DNA of 64,000 bases, taken from Micromonospora sp. U21. Its GTDB lineage: Bacteria; Actinomycetota; Actinomycetes; Mycobacteriales; Micromonosporaceae. The stretch spans positions 62,001-126,000 of the forward strand of contig NZ_JAGPYK010000012.1 in assembly GCF_018070045.1 (NCBI RefSeq), given 5' to 3'. The notes under the pieces are model-generated. The model was not told where the DNA came from and did not search any database. It was given only the letters and a program-made list of their open reading frames with translations. The position numbers and the translations under genes are program-made. This document shows positions 26,054-34,405 of this stretch, piece after piece; positions within the stretch are counted from its first letter, which is position 1, and each line of letters starts with the position of its first letter.

Positions 26054-26554
26054 GTGTCGAAGGAGACCGAGAAGCAGCGTTGGCAGCGCAACTTCGCCGA
26101 TCTGTTGCAGGAGTTGCGGGTCGCGCAGACCGGCGTGCAGATCCTCTTCGCCTTCCTGCTCACCCTGCCGTTCAGCAACGGGTTCACCCGCACCACGCCG
26201 TTTCAGAAGGACGTCTACATCGTCGCCCTGCTCGCCGCGGCCGCCGCCACCGCGCTGATCATCTCGCCGGTGGCGTTCCACCGGGCGCTGTTCCGGCAGG
26301 GGCGCAAGCCGGAGCTGGTCCGGTTCGCGCACCGGATGGCCAGCGGCGGGCTCGCCTTCATGCTTATCTCGATGGTCAGCGCGGTGCTGCTGATCACCGA
26401 CTTCGTGCTGGACCGGCCGATCGCGTTCGTGCTCAGCGCGCTGACCGGGCTCTGGTTCCTCACGTTCTGGGTGGCCCTGCCGTTCGCCCGGCGCAGTTGG
26501 GGCGAGGACGACGTCGACGACGAGGATGACGACCCGCGGACCCTGTCCACCTGA
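26054..26554 (+). CDS. DUF6328-like integral membrane protein
   Basis: 166 aa with four hydrophobic segments and a very acidic C-terminal tail (EDDVDDEDDDP). The N-terminal ETEKQRWQRNFADLLQELRV followed by VQILFAFLLTLPF is a common actinobacterial membrane protein of unknown function that I recall as DUF6328. GTG start with ACGGAGGTAGCGC before it. Confidence 0.8.
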   Translation: MSKETEKQRWQRNFADLLQELRVAQTGVQILFAFLLTLPFSNGFTRTTPFQKDVYIVALLAAAAATALIISPVAFHRALFRQGRKPELVRFAHRMASGGLAFMLISMVSAVLLITDFVLDRPIAFVLSALTGLWFLTFWVALPFARRSWGEDDVDDEDDDPRTLST

Positions 26555-26678
26555 CGCCGCTGCCTGGGAGATCGAACTCGATCTTCACGGACCGCTACCC
26601 CTGAGTAACACCCGGGGGTAGCGTGACGGTAGTCGCGCACGTCGACGCAGCCGCACCGAGAGATTCGAGGGGGCAGCC

Positions 26679-28685
26679 GTGACCACGACGCAGAACGGCC
26701 GACCGGCAGCGGACGGCCCCGATCCCGGCACCGCTCCGAGCACCGCCGGCGCCGCCGCACCGTTGCCGGCGGAGGCGGGGCAGGTCTCCGAGAAGGAGGC
26801 CCGGCAGGTCGCCGAGGCGGCTCGCGAGTCCGCCTGGGACCGGCCCAGCTTCGGCAAGGAGCTGTTCCTCGGCCGGTTCCGGCTCGACCTGATCGACCCG
26901 TGGCCCCGGTCCGACCCGGCCGACATCGCCCGCGCCGACGATTTCCTCGGCGGGCTCCGCACCTTCCTGGCCTCCGAGGTGGACGGTGCGGCCATCGAGC
27001 GCGACGCGTCCATTCCGGACGCGGTGTTCCACGGGCTGGCTGACCTCGGCGCGTTCGGCATGAAGATCGACCGCGGGTACGGCGGTCTCGGGCTGAGCAA
27101 TCTGCACTACTGCCGGGCGCTGATGCTGGCCGGCTCGGTCAGCCCGGCGATCGGCGCGCTGCTCTCGGCGCACCAGTCGATCGGGGTGCCGCAGCCGCTG
27201 AAGATGTTCGGCACCGCCGAGCAGAAGCAGCGCTTCCTGCCCCGGCTCGCCGCCGGCGAGGTGTCCGCGTTCCTGCTCACCGAACCGGACGTCGGCTCCG
27301 ACCCGGCCCGGCTGGCCACCACCGCCGAGCCGACCGAGGACGGCACCGGCTACCGGCTCAACGGCGTGAAGCTCTGGGCCACCAACGGCATCGTCGCCAC
27401 GCTGCTGGTGGTGATGGCCCGGGTGCCGGCCGCCGAGGGGCGGCGCGGCGGGATCACCGCGTTCGTGGTGGACGGCGACAGCGCGGGCATCACGGTGGAG
27501 CGGCGCAACGAGTTCGTCGGCCTGCGCGGCCTGGAAAACAGCCTCACCCGGTTCCACGACGTGTTCGTGCCCGCCGAGAACGTCATCGGCGGCGAGGGCA
27601 AGGGGCTCAAGATCGCCCTGACCACGCTGAACACCGGCCGGCTCTCACTGCCGGCGATGTGCGTGGGCGCTGGCAAGTGGGCGCTGAACGTGGCCCGGGA
27701 GTGGGCCGCCGACCGGGTCCAGTGGGGTCGGCCGGTCGGCGAGCACGAGGCGGTCGCGCAGAAGCTCGCCTTCATCGCCGCCACCACGTACGGCATGGAG
27801 ACCATGCTCGACCTCTGCTGTCTGCTCGCCGACGACGACCGCAACGACATCCGGATCGAGGCCGCGCTCGTCAAGCTGTACGCCAGCGAGATGGCCTGGA
27901 AGATCGCCGACGAGCTGATCCAGATCCGGGGCGGCCGGGGCTACGAGACGGCCGACTCGCTGGCCGCCCGCGGCGAACGCCCGGCCGCGGTCGAGCAGAT
28001 GCTGCGCGACCTGCGGATCAACCGGATCTTCGAGGGCTCCACCGAGATCATGCACCTGCTGATCGCCCGGGAGGCGGTCGACGCCCACCTGTCGGTGGCC
28101 GGCGACATCATCGACCCGGAGGCGGGGTTGGGTCGCAAGGCCCGGGCCGGCGCCCGAGCCGGGGCCTTCTACGCGAAGTGGCTGCCCACCCTGGCCGTCG
28201 GCCGGGGGCAGAGCCCGTCGGCGTACGCCGAGTTCGGGCCGCTGGCCACGCACCTGCGTCAGGTGGAGCGCTCGTCGCGCAAGCTGGCCCGGTCGACGTT
28301 CTACGCGATGTCCCGGTGGCAGGGAAAGATGGAGCGCAAGCAGGCGTTCCTCGGCCGGGTGGTGGACATCGGCGCGGAGCTGTTCGCGATGTCCGCGGTC
28401 TGTGTCCGGGCGTCCGCCGAACGGGACAGCCGGCCGGAGAACGTCGAGCTGGCCGACCTGTTCTGCCGGCAGGCCCGGGTCCGGGTGGACGCGCTGTTCG
28501 CCGCCCTGTGGGACAACACCGACTCGGTCGACACCGCCGCCGCGAAGCGGATCCTCGCCGGCCGCTACGCGGCCCTGGAGGAGGGCGTCATCACCCCGTC
28601 CGACGAGCTGCCCTGGGTGGCCCGCTGGTCGCCCGGTCCGTCCACCGCCGACGACGTCCGCCGCCGGATCCCGCCGAAGCCGTGA
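26679..28685 (+). CDS. Long acyl-CoA dehydrogenase family protein (VLCAD-like layout)
   Basis: 668 aa, against about 390 for standard acyl-CoA dehydrogenases. After a disordered Pro/Ala-rich start, the dehydrogenase core (about 80-480) has LLTEPDVGSDPARL, the FAD/substrate loop GVKLWATNG and the catalytic Glu region RINRIFEGSTEIMHL. The extra 180 C-terminal residues resemble in size the extension of very-long-chain acyl-CoA dehydrogenases, which dimerise and bind membranes. Long-chain beta-oxidation is the likely role. GTG start after GAGGGGG. A hairpin-forming CTACCCC...GGGGTAG lies about 50 nt upstream. Confidence 0.9.
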   Translation: MTTTQNGRPAADGPDPGTAPSTAGAAAPLPAEAGQVSEKEARQVAEAARESAWDRPSFGKELFLGRFRLDLIDPWPRSDPADIARADDFLGGLRTFLASEVDGAAIERDASIPDAVFHGLADLGAFGMKIDRGYGGLGLSNLHYCRALMLAGSVSPAIGALLSAHQSIGVPQPLKMFGTAEQKQRFLPRLAAGEVSAFLLTEPDVGSDPARLATTAEPTEDGTGYRLNGVKLWATNGIVATLLVVMARVPAAEGRRGGITAFVVDGDSAGITVERRNEFVGLRGLENSLTRFHDVFVPAENVIGGEGKGLKIALTTLNTGRLSLPAMCVGAGKWALNVAREWAADRVQWGRPVGEHEAVAQKLAFIAATTYGMETMLDLCCLLADDDRNDIRIEAALVKLYASEMAWKIADELIQIRGGRGYETADSLAARGERPAAVEQMLRDLRINRIFEGSTEIMHLLIAREAVDAHLSVAGDIIDPEAGLGRKARAGARAGAFYAKWLPTLAVGRGQSPSAYAEFGPLATHLRQVERSSRKLARSTFYAMSRWQGKMERKQAFLGRVVDIGAELFAMSAVCVRASAERDSRPENVELADLFCRQARVRVDALFAALWDNTDSVDTAAAKRILAGRYAALEEGVITPSDELPWVARWSPGPSTADDVRRRIPPKP

Positions 28686-28719
28686 CCGGTGCCGCCCGGC
28701 GCGTCGCCGTGCCGGGCGG

Positions 28720-28887
28720 TCAGCGGGCGACCGCCCAGGCCAGCACCGCCGCCAGGATCAGGCCGTTGAGCACCGCCAGGCCCAGGTACGCCGCGGGCGG
28801 GATCTTCCTGCCCCGTCGGACGAAGGAGACCAGGACCGCGGCGTAGCCGAGCAGCAGGACGGCGATGACGACCAGGAAGTAGAACAC
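28720..28887 (-). CDS. Small two-helix membrane protein
   Basis: 55 aa. Two hydrophobic segments (FYFLVVIAVLLLGYAAVLVS and YLGLAVLNGLILAAVLAWAV) are separated by a basic loop RRGRK. GTG start; a TAAGGT -10 box 7 nt upstream supports it as a leaderless gene, and its clean membrane pattern supports coding. Function unknown. It lies 22 nt downstream of the next minus-strand gene. Confidence 0.6.
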   Translation of the reverse strand: MFYFLVVIAVLLLGYAAVLVSFVRRGRKIPPAAYLGLAVLNGLILAAVLAWAVAR

Positions 28888-28894
28888 GCCGACG

Positions 28895-28900
28895 ACCTTA
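28895..28900 (-). promoter_or_regulatory. Putative -10 box (TAAGGT) of small membrane protein gene
   Basis: A TAnnnT hexamer 7 nt before the GTG at 28887. Confidence 0.4.
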
Positions 28901-28909
28901 GCGGGCCGC

Positions 28910-29518
28910 TCAGCGGCTCCGCCCGCGCAGGCCGAGCTGCCGCAGCTCCAGCGCGGCCAGGGCGTCGACGGTGTCGTCGTCGCCGCGCCGCCACGCCTCG
29001 GCCACGTCCGGCGCGATCCGGGTCAGCCGGCCCAGTGGCTGGGTGGCCAGCGCGCGCAGCGCGAGCAGGTCCCGGCCGGCCGGCCCGGCGGCGAGCTTCG
29101 CGGCTGATCCGGCCCGGCGCATCCAACGGACCCGCAGGGGCAGCCATCCGAACAGCACCAGACCGAGCGGGAAGATCAGCACTGCGATGGCGAGGGCGAG
29201 GGCGAGCTGGTCGACCAGGTGCTGCTGGTCGCGGCCGGCGTCGGCGAGCGACCGGGCGGCGTCGGCGGCCCGCTGGAAGGGCGCGGTCAGCTCGTCGCCG
29301 ACCAGCGGCACCCGGCCGACCTTGCTGCCGGCGTCGCCCAGGCTGTCGGCGAGCCCGCTGCCGGCGCCCTCCAGCTTCTGCCCGGGTACGGCGAGCTTCT
29401 GCACCAGGTCGTGCAGCCAGAGCGCGCCGCGGATCGCGGCGTACACCCAGGCGACGACGAGCAGGTCGGTGAGCAACTGGCGGGCGGCGGTCGGAAAGCG
29501 ATCGGCGTAGATCTTCAC
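28910..29518 (-). CDS. Membrane protein, unknown function
   Basis: 202 aa from the GTG at 29518 (first residues (M)KIYADRFPTAARQ); an ATG at 29614 would give 234 aa, but neither has a good ribosome binding site. Two membrane segments (LLTDLLVVAWVYAAIRGALWL near 15-35 and LALALAIAVLIFPLGLVLFG near 115-135) flank an extracytoplasmic loop. The C-terminal 60 residues (LAALELRQLGL and preceding) look soluble. No family recognised. Confidence 0.75.
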   Translation of the reverse strand: MKIYADRFPTAARQLLTDLLVVAWVYAAIRGALWLHDLVQKLAVPGQKLEGAGSGLADSLGDAGSKVGRVPLVGDELTAPFQRAADAARSLADAGRDQQHLVDQLALALAIAVLIFPLGLVLFGWLPLRVRWMRRAGSAAKLAAGPAGRDLLALRALATQPLGRLTRIAPDVAEAWRRGDDDTVDALAALELRQLGLRGRSR

Positions 29519-29785
29519 GCCGGACAGCGTGCCACGAACGGCCGGGCCCGGCACCTGTCGGATCAGCCGGCGGGACGCCAACACGAGCGGCTCCGCCGCC
29601 GGCGCGGGCAGCATTACCCGGCGCCGAGGATGCCCGTGGCCGGGGGGAAAGAGTCGGGAGGGTGCCCGGGGGCGGATCAGGCTACGCGGCCGGAACCGGA
29701 CCGGACGCGATGGTCGGCGGGGCGAGTCAACTACCCGGGTGCTCGGTTGCGGCGTTCACCTGACGCGTCGTGGTCGCTGCGTACG
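29519..29785. other. Intergenic region, no gene seen
   Basis: About 267 nt between zur and the membrane protein gene. Its right part could encode an N-terminal extension of the membrane protein from the ATG at 29614; nothing else is recognised. Confidence 0.4.
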
Positions 29786-30187
29786 TCAGCGGGCGCAGGC
29801 CGGGCAGGTGCCGAAGATCTCCAGGGTGTGGCTGACGTCGGCGTAGCCGTGCTGGGCGGCGACCCGGTCGGCCCAGCTCTCCACCGCCGGGCCGGCCACC
29901 TCGACCGTGCTCCCGCAGGCCCGGCACACCAGGTGGTGGTGGTGCCCCTCGCTGCACCGGCGGTAGAGGTGCTCGCCGCCCGGCGGGCGCATCACGTCGA
30001 TCTCGCCCGCGTCGGCCAGCCCCTGCAGCGTGCGGTAGACCGTGGTCAGGCCGACCCGCTCACCGCGCTGCCGCAGCATCGCGTGCAGGTCCTGAGCGCT
30101 GTGGAAGCCCTCCACCTCGGCGAGCAGCGCGCTCACGGCCGAGCGCTGACGGGTGTTGCGCACCGCGGCGCCATTCTCGCTCATCAT
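29786..30187 (-). CDS. zur: Fur family regulator, Zur-like (FurB)
   Basis: 133 aa. A winged helix (TRQRSAVSALLAEVEGFHSAQDLHAML... TTVYRTLQGLADAGEID) is followed by a dimerisation domain with HHHH at 82-85 and two structural CxxC pairs (C88/C91 and C128/C131). The smtB-zur pairing and adjacent znu genes argue for the zinc sensor rather than iron Fur. With zinc bound it would repress uptake. The ATG at 30187 overlaps the smtB stop (ATGA); the ATG at 30184 is the alternative. Confidence 0.93.
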   Translation of the reverse strand: MMSENGAAVRNTRQRSAVSALLAEVEGFHSAQDLHAMLRQRGERVGLTTVYRTLQGLADAGEIDVMRPPGGEHLYRRCSEGHHHHLVCRACGSTVEVAGPAVESWADRVAAQHGYADVSHTLEIFGTCPACAR

Positions 30188-30480
30188 CCCTCCCCGGCGT
30201 GGCTGACCGCGTCCGCCACGATGTGCGCGACGTGCTCGTCGACCAGGCTGTAGGCGATCTCCCGACCCCGGCGGGAACCCCGAACCACGCCCGCGCCGCG
30301 CAGCACCCGCAGGTGCTGGGAGACCAGCGGTTGCGCAGCCCCGAGCTTCTCCACCAGCTCGTGCACGCACCGCTCGCCGCCGGCGAGCTCACTGACGATG
30401 GCCAGCCGGATGGGCGCCGACAGGGCGCGGAGCAACTCGCTGGCCCCATCGAACCCCTCGTAGCCCGTTGCGCTGGTCAC
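30184..30480 (-). CDS. smtB: ArsR/SmtB family zinc-responsive repressor
   Basis: 98 aa. A winged-helix ArsR protein with HTH PLVSQHLRVLRGAGVV. Helix 5 carries the exact SmtB metal motif D-x-H-x10-H-x2-E at D81, H83, H94 and E97, the site that senses Zn2+ in SmtB/CzrA; an alpha-3 Cys (C38) is also present. In mycobacteria the same smtB-zur order lets zinc lift SmtB repression of zur. GTG start; -10 box TACCGT 6 nt upstream suggests a leaderless mRNA. Confidence 0.93.
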   Translation of the reverse strand: MTSATGYEGFDGASELLRALSAPIRLAIVSELAGGERCVHELVEKLGAAQPLVSQHLRVLRGAGVVRGSRRGREIAYSLVDEHVAHIVADAVSHAGEG

Positions 30481-30486
30481 CCTGCA

Positions 30487-30492
30487 ACGGTA
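30487..30492 (-). promoter_or_regulatory. Putative -10 box (TACCGT) of smtB-zur
   Basis: A TAnnnT hexamer 6 nt before the smtB GTG. It lies inside the near-palindromic GGTATTGGTTACC (30489-30501 region), which may be the SmtB operator. Confidence 0.45.
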
Positions 30493-30523
30493 ACCAATAC
30501 CGCCGACATCCCGCTGATCAGGT

Positions 30524-31390
30524 TCAACCCAGAACGACCTCGTGCGGTTCCGGCGCCGGTGCGGCGGCCGGCGTGGCCCGGCGGCGCAACGCCCGCCAGA
30601 CCCCGCCCGCCACCGCCACCACCAGGAACGAGGCGATCGCCAGTAGCACCACCGAGGCGCCCGGAGGTGTGTCCGCCGTGGCCGCCACCCACACACCGGA
30701 GCCGGCGGCGAAGAACCCGAGCGCCATCGCGGCGGTCATCGTGCTGCGGAAGCCCCGGGTGACCTGCTGGGCGGTGGCCACCGGGACCACCATCAGCGCG
30801 CTGATCAGCAGCACCCCGACGGCCCGCATCGCGATGGTCACGGTGATCGCGGTGGTGACCGCGATGAGCAGGTTGAGCGTGCGTACGGGCAGGCCGGAGA
30901 CCCGGGCGTACTCCTCGTCGTGGCAGACCGCGAAGAGCGCCGGACGCAGCGCGATCATGGTGACGAGGATCGCCGCACCGAGCACCGCGATGGTGATCAG
31001 GTCGCCGACCTGGATGGTGGTCAGCGACCCGAACAGGTAGGCGTTGAGGTTGCTGCTGGTCGCGTCGGAGAGCCCGACCAGCAGGACGCCACCGGCGATG
31101 CCGCCGTAGAAGAGCAGCGCCAGGGCCAGGTCGCCGGAGGTACGCCCGCGGGCGCGGACCAGCTCGATGGCGATCGCCCCGATGGTGGCCACGATCACCG
31201 CCACCAGCACCGGCGAGCGGTTGAGCAGCAGGCCGGCGCCGACGCCGGTCAACGCCACGTGCCCGACGCCGTCGCCGATCAACGCCAGCCGGCGCTGCAC
31301 CAGGTAGATGCCGAGCGCTGGCGCGGCCAGGCCGATGACCAGCGCGCCGATCAGGGCGCGCTGCATGTAGGGGTACTGGAAGAGTTCCAT
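30524..31390 (-). CDS. znuB: Zinc ABC transporter permease ZnuB
   Basis: 288 aa with about eight membrane segments, ABC-3 family (ZnuB/MntB type). It starts MELFQYPYMQRALIGALVIGLAAP and has the conserved LIGDGVGHVALTGVGAG and LLISALMVVPVATAQ motifs. The start is 2 nt after the znuC stop. The long frame upstream is a shadow. Last gene of the znuACB operon; 44 nt separate it from smtB. Confidence 0.94.
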   Translation of the reverse strand: MELFQYPYMQRALIGALVIGLAAPALGIYLVQRRLALIGDGVGHVALTGVGAGLLLNRSPVLVAVIVATIGAIAIELVRARGRTSGDLALALLFYGGIAGGVLLVGLSDATSSNLNAYLFGSLTTIQVGDLITIAVLGAAILVTMIALRPALFAVCHDEEYARVSGLPVRTLNLLIAVTTAITVTIAMRAVGVLLISALMVVPVATAQQVTRGFRSTMTAAMALGFFAAGSGVWVAATADTPPGASVVLLAIASFLVVAVAGGVWRALRRRATPAAAPAPEPHEVVLG

Positions 31391-31392
31391 GC

Positions 31393-32154
31393 TCAGTTGC
31401 TCCACAGCCCGGCGGGCTCGTCGGGACCGTGCGGGTGCACATGGTCGTGGTCGGGCTCCGCGTGATGGCCGGCAGGGTCCGGCACCGCACCGTCGTGGCA
31501 GATGCCGCCCTGGTGAACGACGACCGCCCGGCTGATCACCGGTCGCAGCGGGCCCAGCTCGTGGGCCACCAGCAGCACCGTCCCGCCGTCGGCGACGAAG
31601 TGACGCAGCGCGCCGGCGAACGCTTCCTGGCTGGCCGCGTCCACCCCCGCGGTGGGCTCGTCGAGGATCAGCAGCTCCGGTTGGCCGGCCAGCGCGCGAG
31701 CGATCAGCGTGCGCTGCTGCTGGCCACCGGAGAGGGTGGACACCGGGTCCGCGGCCCGGTCGGCGAGCCCGACCGCGCGCAGTGCGGCGTCGACGGCGGC
31801 CCGGTCGGCTCTGCCCGGTGGGCGGAGCACCCCCCGGCGGGCCAGCCGGCCGGAGGCCACCACCTCGCGGACGGTGGCCGGCACGCCGCCGCCGGCGCCC
31901 AGGCGCTGCGGGACGTACCCGATGCGCTGCCACTGGCGGAACTGGCGCAACGGCCGGTCGAAGAGGGTGATCGAGCCGGCGCTGAGCGGCACCAGCCCGA
32001 GCACGGCCCGGATCAGCGTGGACTTGCCGGAGCCGTTGGCGCCGAGCACCGCGGCCACCTCCCCGGCGGTCACGGTGAGCGAGACGTCCCGGAGCACGGG
32101 GCGGCCGTCGTAGCCGACCACCCCGTGCTCGACGGTGATGACGGGTGCGCTCAC
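31393..32154 (-). CDS. znuC: Zinc ABC transporter ATP-binding protein ZnuC
   Basis: 253 aa. Walker A GANGSGKST near 38-46, Q-loop YVPQRLG, signature LSGGQQQR and Walker B LLILDEPTAG. The C-terminal tail is His/Asp-rich (HHAEPDHDHVHPHGPD), a likely zinc-binding sensor or buffer. GTG start overlaps the znuA stop by 4 nt. Confidence 0.94.
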   Translation of the reverse strand: MSAPVITVEHGVVGYDGRPVLRDVSLTVTAGEVAAVLGANGSGKSTLIRAVLGLVPLSAGSITLFDRPLRQFRQWQRIGYVPQRLGAGGGVPATVREVVASGRLARRGVLRPPGRADRAAVDAALRAVGLADRAADPVSTLSGGQQQRTLIARALAGQPELLILDEPTAGVDAASQEAFAGALRHFVADGGTVLLVAHELGPLRPVISRAVVVHQGGICHDGAVPDPAGHHAEPDHDHVHPHGPDEPAGLWSN

Positions 32155-33104
32155 GAGCAGCTCAACGCCGTCCGCAGGGTCTGCAGGTTGGTACGCATGA
32201 CCGAAAGGTAGTCCGCGTCGCTGCCGGCGGCGAGCCCTTCGATCGGGTCCAGCACCGCGGTCCGTGCGCCGACCTGACCCGCGATGGTCTCGGCGACCTT
32301 CGGGCTGACCAGCGTCTCGAAGAAGATCGTGCTCGCCTGGTGCTCCTTCGCCTCCTCGATCACCTGCGCGAGCCGCTGCGGCGAGGGCTCGACGTCCGGG
32401 CTCAGCCCGGTGATGCCGACCTGCTCGAGCCGGTACCGGTCGGCCAGGTAACCGAACGCGGCGTGGCTGGTCACGACCTCCCGCCGCTGGCAGGTCTGCA
32501 GACCCTGGTTGAACTCGCCGTCCAGGGCCGTCAGGTCGGCGCGCAGCGCCGCGGAGCGGGCGGTGTAGTCGGCGGCGTGGTCCGGGTCGGCCTTGCCGAG
32601 CCGCTCGGCGAGCTGATCGCCGATGGCGGACAGCCGGGTCGGGTCGAGCCAGACGTGCGGATCCTTGCCGCCGTGCTCCTCCTCGGCGTGCTCATCCGCG
32701 TCCTCGCCCGCGTGGTTGTGCCCACCGGCGCTCGCGTCCAGCAGCGGCTGCACGCTGGTGACGTCGAACGCCCGGTCAGCACCGTTCTGCGCGACGGCGT
32801 CGTCCACCGCCGGCTGGAAGCCCTTCAGGTAGACGATCAGCTCGGCCTCGCTGACCTGGCCGACCTGGCTCGGGGTGAGCTCCAGGTCGTGCGGCTCGGC
32901 GCCGGGCTTGGCGAGGTTGGTCACCCGGACCGCGTCGCCACCGATCCGCTCGGCGAGGAACTGGAGTGGGTAGAACGCGGCGACCACGTCGACCCGTTGG
33001 GGATCGGCGCCGGCGGCGCCGCCGGTGGAGCAGCCGGCGCCGGCGCCCAGGGCGAGCAGGGCGGTCGCGGCGGCCAGGACACGGGACGTGGTGCGGTTGG
33101 TCAT
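32151..33104 (-). CDS. znuA: Zinc ABC transporter substrate-binding protein ZnuA
   Basis: 317 aa. A cluster A-I metal-binding protein with an N-terminal signal ending in an imperfect lipobox (GAGAGC), YPLQFLAERIGGD, the metal ligands in AEPHDLELTP, HVWLDP, TSHAAFGYLADRY and FFETLVSPK. A His/Asp/Glu-rich loop (HNHAGEDADEHAEEEHGG) is characteristic of zinc rather than manganese binders. ATG at 33104; the Zur-box-like palindrome lies 22 nt upstream. Confidence 0.94.
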   Translation of the reverse strand: MTNRTTSRVLAAATALLALGAGAGCSTGGAAGADPQRVDVVAAFYPLQFLAERIGGDAVRVTNLAKPGAEPHDLELTPSQVGQVSEAELIVYLKGFQPAVDDAVAQNGADRAFDVTSVQPLLDASAGGHNHAGEDADEHAEEEHGGKDPHVWLDPTRLSAIGDQLAERLGKADPDHAADYTARSAALRADLTALDGEFNQGLQTCQRREVVTSHAAFGYLADRYRLEQVGITGLSPDVEPSPQRLAQVIEEAKEHQASTIFFETLVSPKVAETIAGQVGARTAVLDPIEGLAAGSDADYLSVMRTNLQTLRTALSCS

Positions 33105-33126
33105 GCCCTCAACTGTCCGTGGGAAC

Positions 33127-33139
33127 GACAATGATTGTC
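33127..33139 (-). promoter_or_regulatory. Putative Zur box upstream of znuACB
   Basis: Perfect 13-bp palindrome GACAAT-G-ATTGTC in an AT-rich stretch, matching the core of actinobacterial Zur boxes (TGAAAATGATTTTCA type, recalled). On the minus strand TTGACA overlaps it and may be the -35 box, so a bound Zur would block RNA polymerase. Confidence 0.75.
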
Positions 33140-33158
33140 AAAAACGCATGATTGCATG

Positions 33159-33416
33159 TCAGAGCAGCTTCGCCAGGCCCACCGTCACCAGCAGGGTCAG
33201 CATCAGCAGCCGGATCAGCCGGGTCTGCGGGGCCTGAACCGGCCAGGTGGTGGCCAACAGGGCGATCAGGCCCGCGGCGAGCGCCAGTGTCAGCAGCCCG
33301 CCGATCACCCCGGGCGTGAAGAACGCGACCAGCACCACCACCAGGGTGAGCAGGAACACCGACGTCGGGTTCGCCCCGGCCAACCGAGCCAGCAGAGGGC
33401 GCTGCGTACGCTGCAT
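33159..33416 (-). CDS. Small membrane protein, DUF6703-like
   Basis: 85 aa. Two long hydrophobic segments (SVFLLTLVVVLVAFFTPGVI and GLLTLALAAGLIALLATTW) and a shorter third at the end. The N-terminal PLLARLAGANPTSVFLLTLV resembles a small actinobacterial family I recall as DUF6703. No Shine-Dalgarno sequence; TAGAGT -10 box 7 nt before the ATG. Confidence 0.8.
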   Translation of the reverse strand: MQRTQRPLLARLAGANPTSVFLLTLVVVLVAFFTPGVIGGLLTLALAAGLIALLATTWPVQAPQTRLIRLLMLTLLVTVGLAKLL

Positions 33417-33423
33417 CCCACAG

Positions 33424-33429
33424 ACTCTA
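33424..33429 (-). promoter_or_regulatory. Putative -10 box (TAGAGT), leaderless promoter
   Basis: A TAnnnT hexamer 7 nt before the ATG of the small membrane protein gene on the minus strand. It lies between two divergent starts only 27 nt apart. Confidence 0.45.
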
Positions 33430-33443
33430 CGAGGAGGAACCCG

Positions 33444-33785
33444 GTGCTGGTGACCAACCGGTTCGTGGTCGATGTCGATGTCGCCGACGACTTCACCGAA
33501 CGGGCGCACGCCGCCCTCACCGCGCTGGCCGCCCGCCCCGGCTACCTGCGCGGTCAACTGGTCCGGGCGCTGGACGACCCCCGCCACTGGTCCCTGGTCA
33601 CCGAGTGGGAGTCGGTCGGCACGTACCGGCGGGCGCTGGGCGCCTTCGAGGTCAAGGTGAGCGCCGTGCCGTTGCTCGCCGAGTCGGTGGACGAGCCGTC
33701 CGCGTACGAGGCGCTCGCCACCGCCGCGCCCGGCGGGGCCGTCGTGGTCGCCGAGAGTGATCGGGCTGCGGGTCCTTACCGCTGA
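33444..33785 (+). CDS. Antibiotic biosynthesis monooxygenase (ABM) domain protein
   Basis: 113 aa. A dimeric ferredoxin-like alpha/beta barrel of the ABM superfamily: VTNRFVVDVDVADDFTERAHAALTALAARPGYLRGQL and HWSLVTEWESVGTYRRAL are typical. Members include quinol monooxygenases and heme-degrading enzymes; the specific role is not clear and no heme-ligand pattern was seen. GTG start after GAGGAGGAA. Confidence 0.85.
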   Translation: MLVTNRFVVDVDVADDFTERAHAALTALAARPGYLRGQLVRALDDPRHWSLVTEWESVGTYRRALGAFEVKVSAVPLLAESVDEPSAYEALATAAPGGAVVVAESDRAAGPYR

Positions 33786-33797
33786 GCCGCCGGACAC

Positions 33798-33803
33798 TAC
33801 GCT
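33798..33803 (+). promoter_or_regulatory. Putative -10 box (TACGCT), leaderless promoter
   Basis: A TAnnnT hexamer 6 nt before the ATG at 33810, with no ribosome binding site. Confidence 0.5.
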
Positions 33804-33809
33804 GCTCCT

Positions 33810-34289
33810 ATGACCGCACCCGCCCCGCCGCCCGGTCCCGGGGTGGCGCCGCCGTTCGCCGCGCCGCCCACCGAGGGCCGCCGGACCCGGCTCTGGATCG
33901 GCCTCGGCGTCGGCGCGCTCGCCGTGCTGCTCTGCTGTGGTGGAGGCGGCGCGGCCGTGGTCGGCCTGGCCGTCACCGGCGTGCAGGCGATCCGGGAACA
34001 GGGCCGCACGGTGACCAGCGACTACTACCAGGCGCTGGTCGAGCGGAACTACGGACGGGCCTACGACCAGCTCTGCGACGACGCGCAGCGGCGCGAGTCG
34101 CGCCCCGAGTTCGAGCGGCGGGCGGCCGCCGAGCCGCAGGTCGCCGCGTTCCGGGTCGGTGACGTGGACACCACCAGCCTGACCGTGCCGGTCGACGTGA
34201 CGCTCGACGGCGGCGACCGGGAGCAGCAGCAGGTCAGCCTGGGCCAGGACGGCCAGACCGGCGGCATGGAGGTCTGCGGGGTGAGCTGA
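33810..34289 (+). CDS. Single-pass membrane-anchored protein, unknown function
   Basis: 159 aa. A short Pro-rich cytoplasmic part, one membrane segment (LWIGLGVGALAVLLCCGGGGAAVVGLAV, about 28-55) and an extracytoplasmic domain of about 100 residues with SDYYQALVERNYGRAYDQLCDDAQRR, which resembles DUF4878-type small lumenal folds. Two cysteines (near 88 and 156) might form a disulfide. Between the ABM gene and glyS; no clear partner. Confidence 0.75.
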   Translation: MTAPAPPPGPGVAPPFAAPPTEGRRTRLWIGLGVGALAVLLCCGGGGAAVVGLAVTGVQAIREQGRTVTSDYYQALVERNYGRAYDQLCDDAQRRESRPEFERRAAAEPQVAAFRVGDVDTTSLTVPVDVTLDGGDREQQQVSLGQDGQTGGMEVCGVS

Positions 34290-34405
34290 GCCGCGCCCCC
34301 GGTATTCTGCTGGGCCCGGGGCGACAGTGGTCGTACCGTTGTCCCGAACTGACCGATCCATCCACATCTCGCCCCCGCCGACCGCCAGCCGGCGTAGGAG
34401 GAAAC

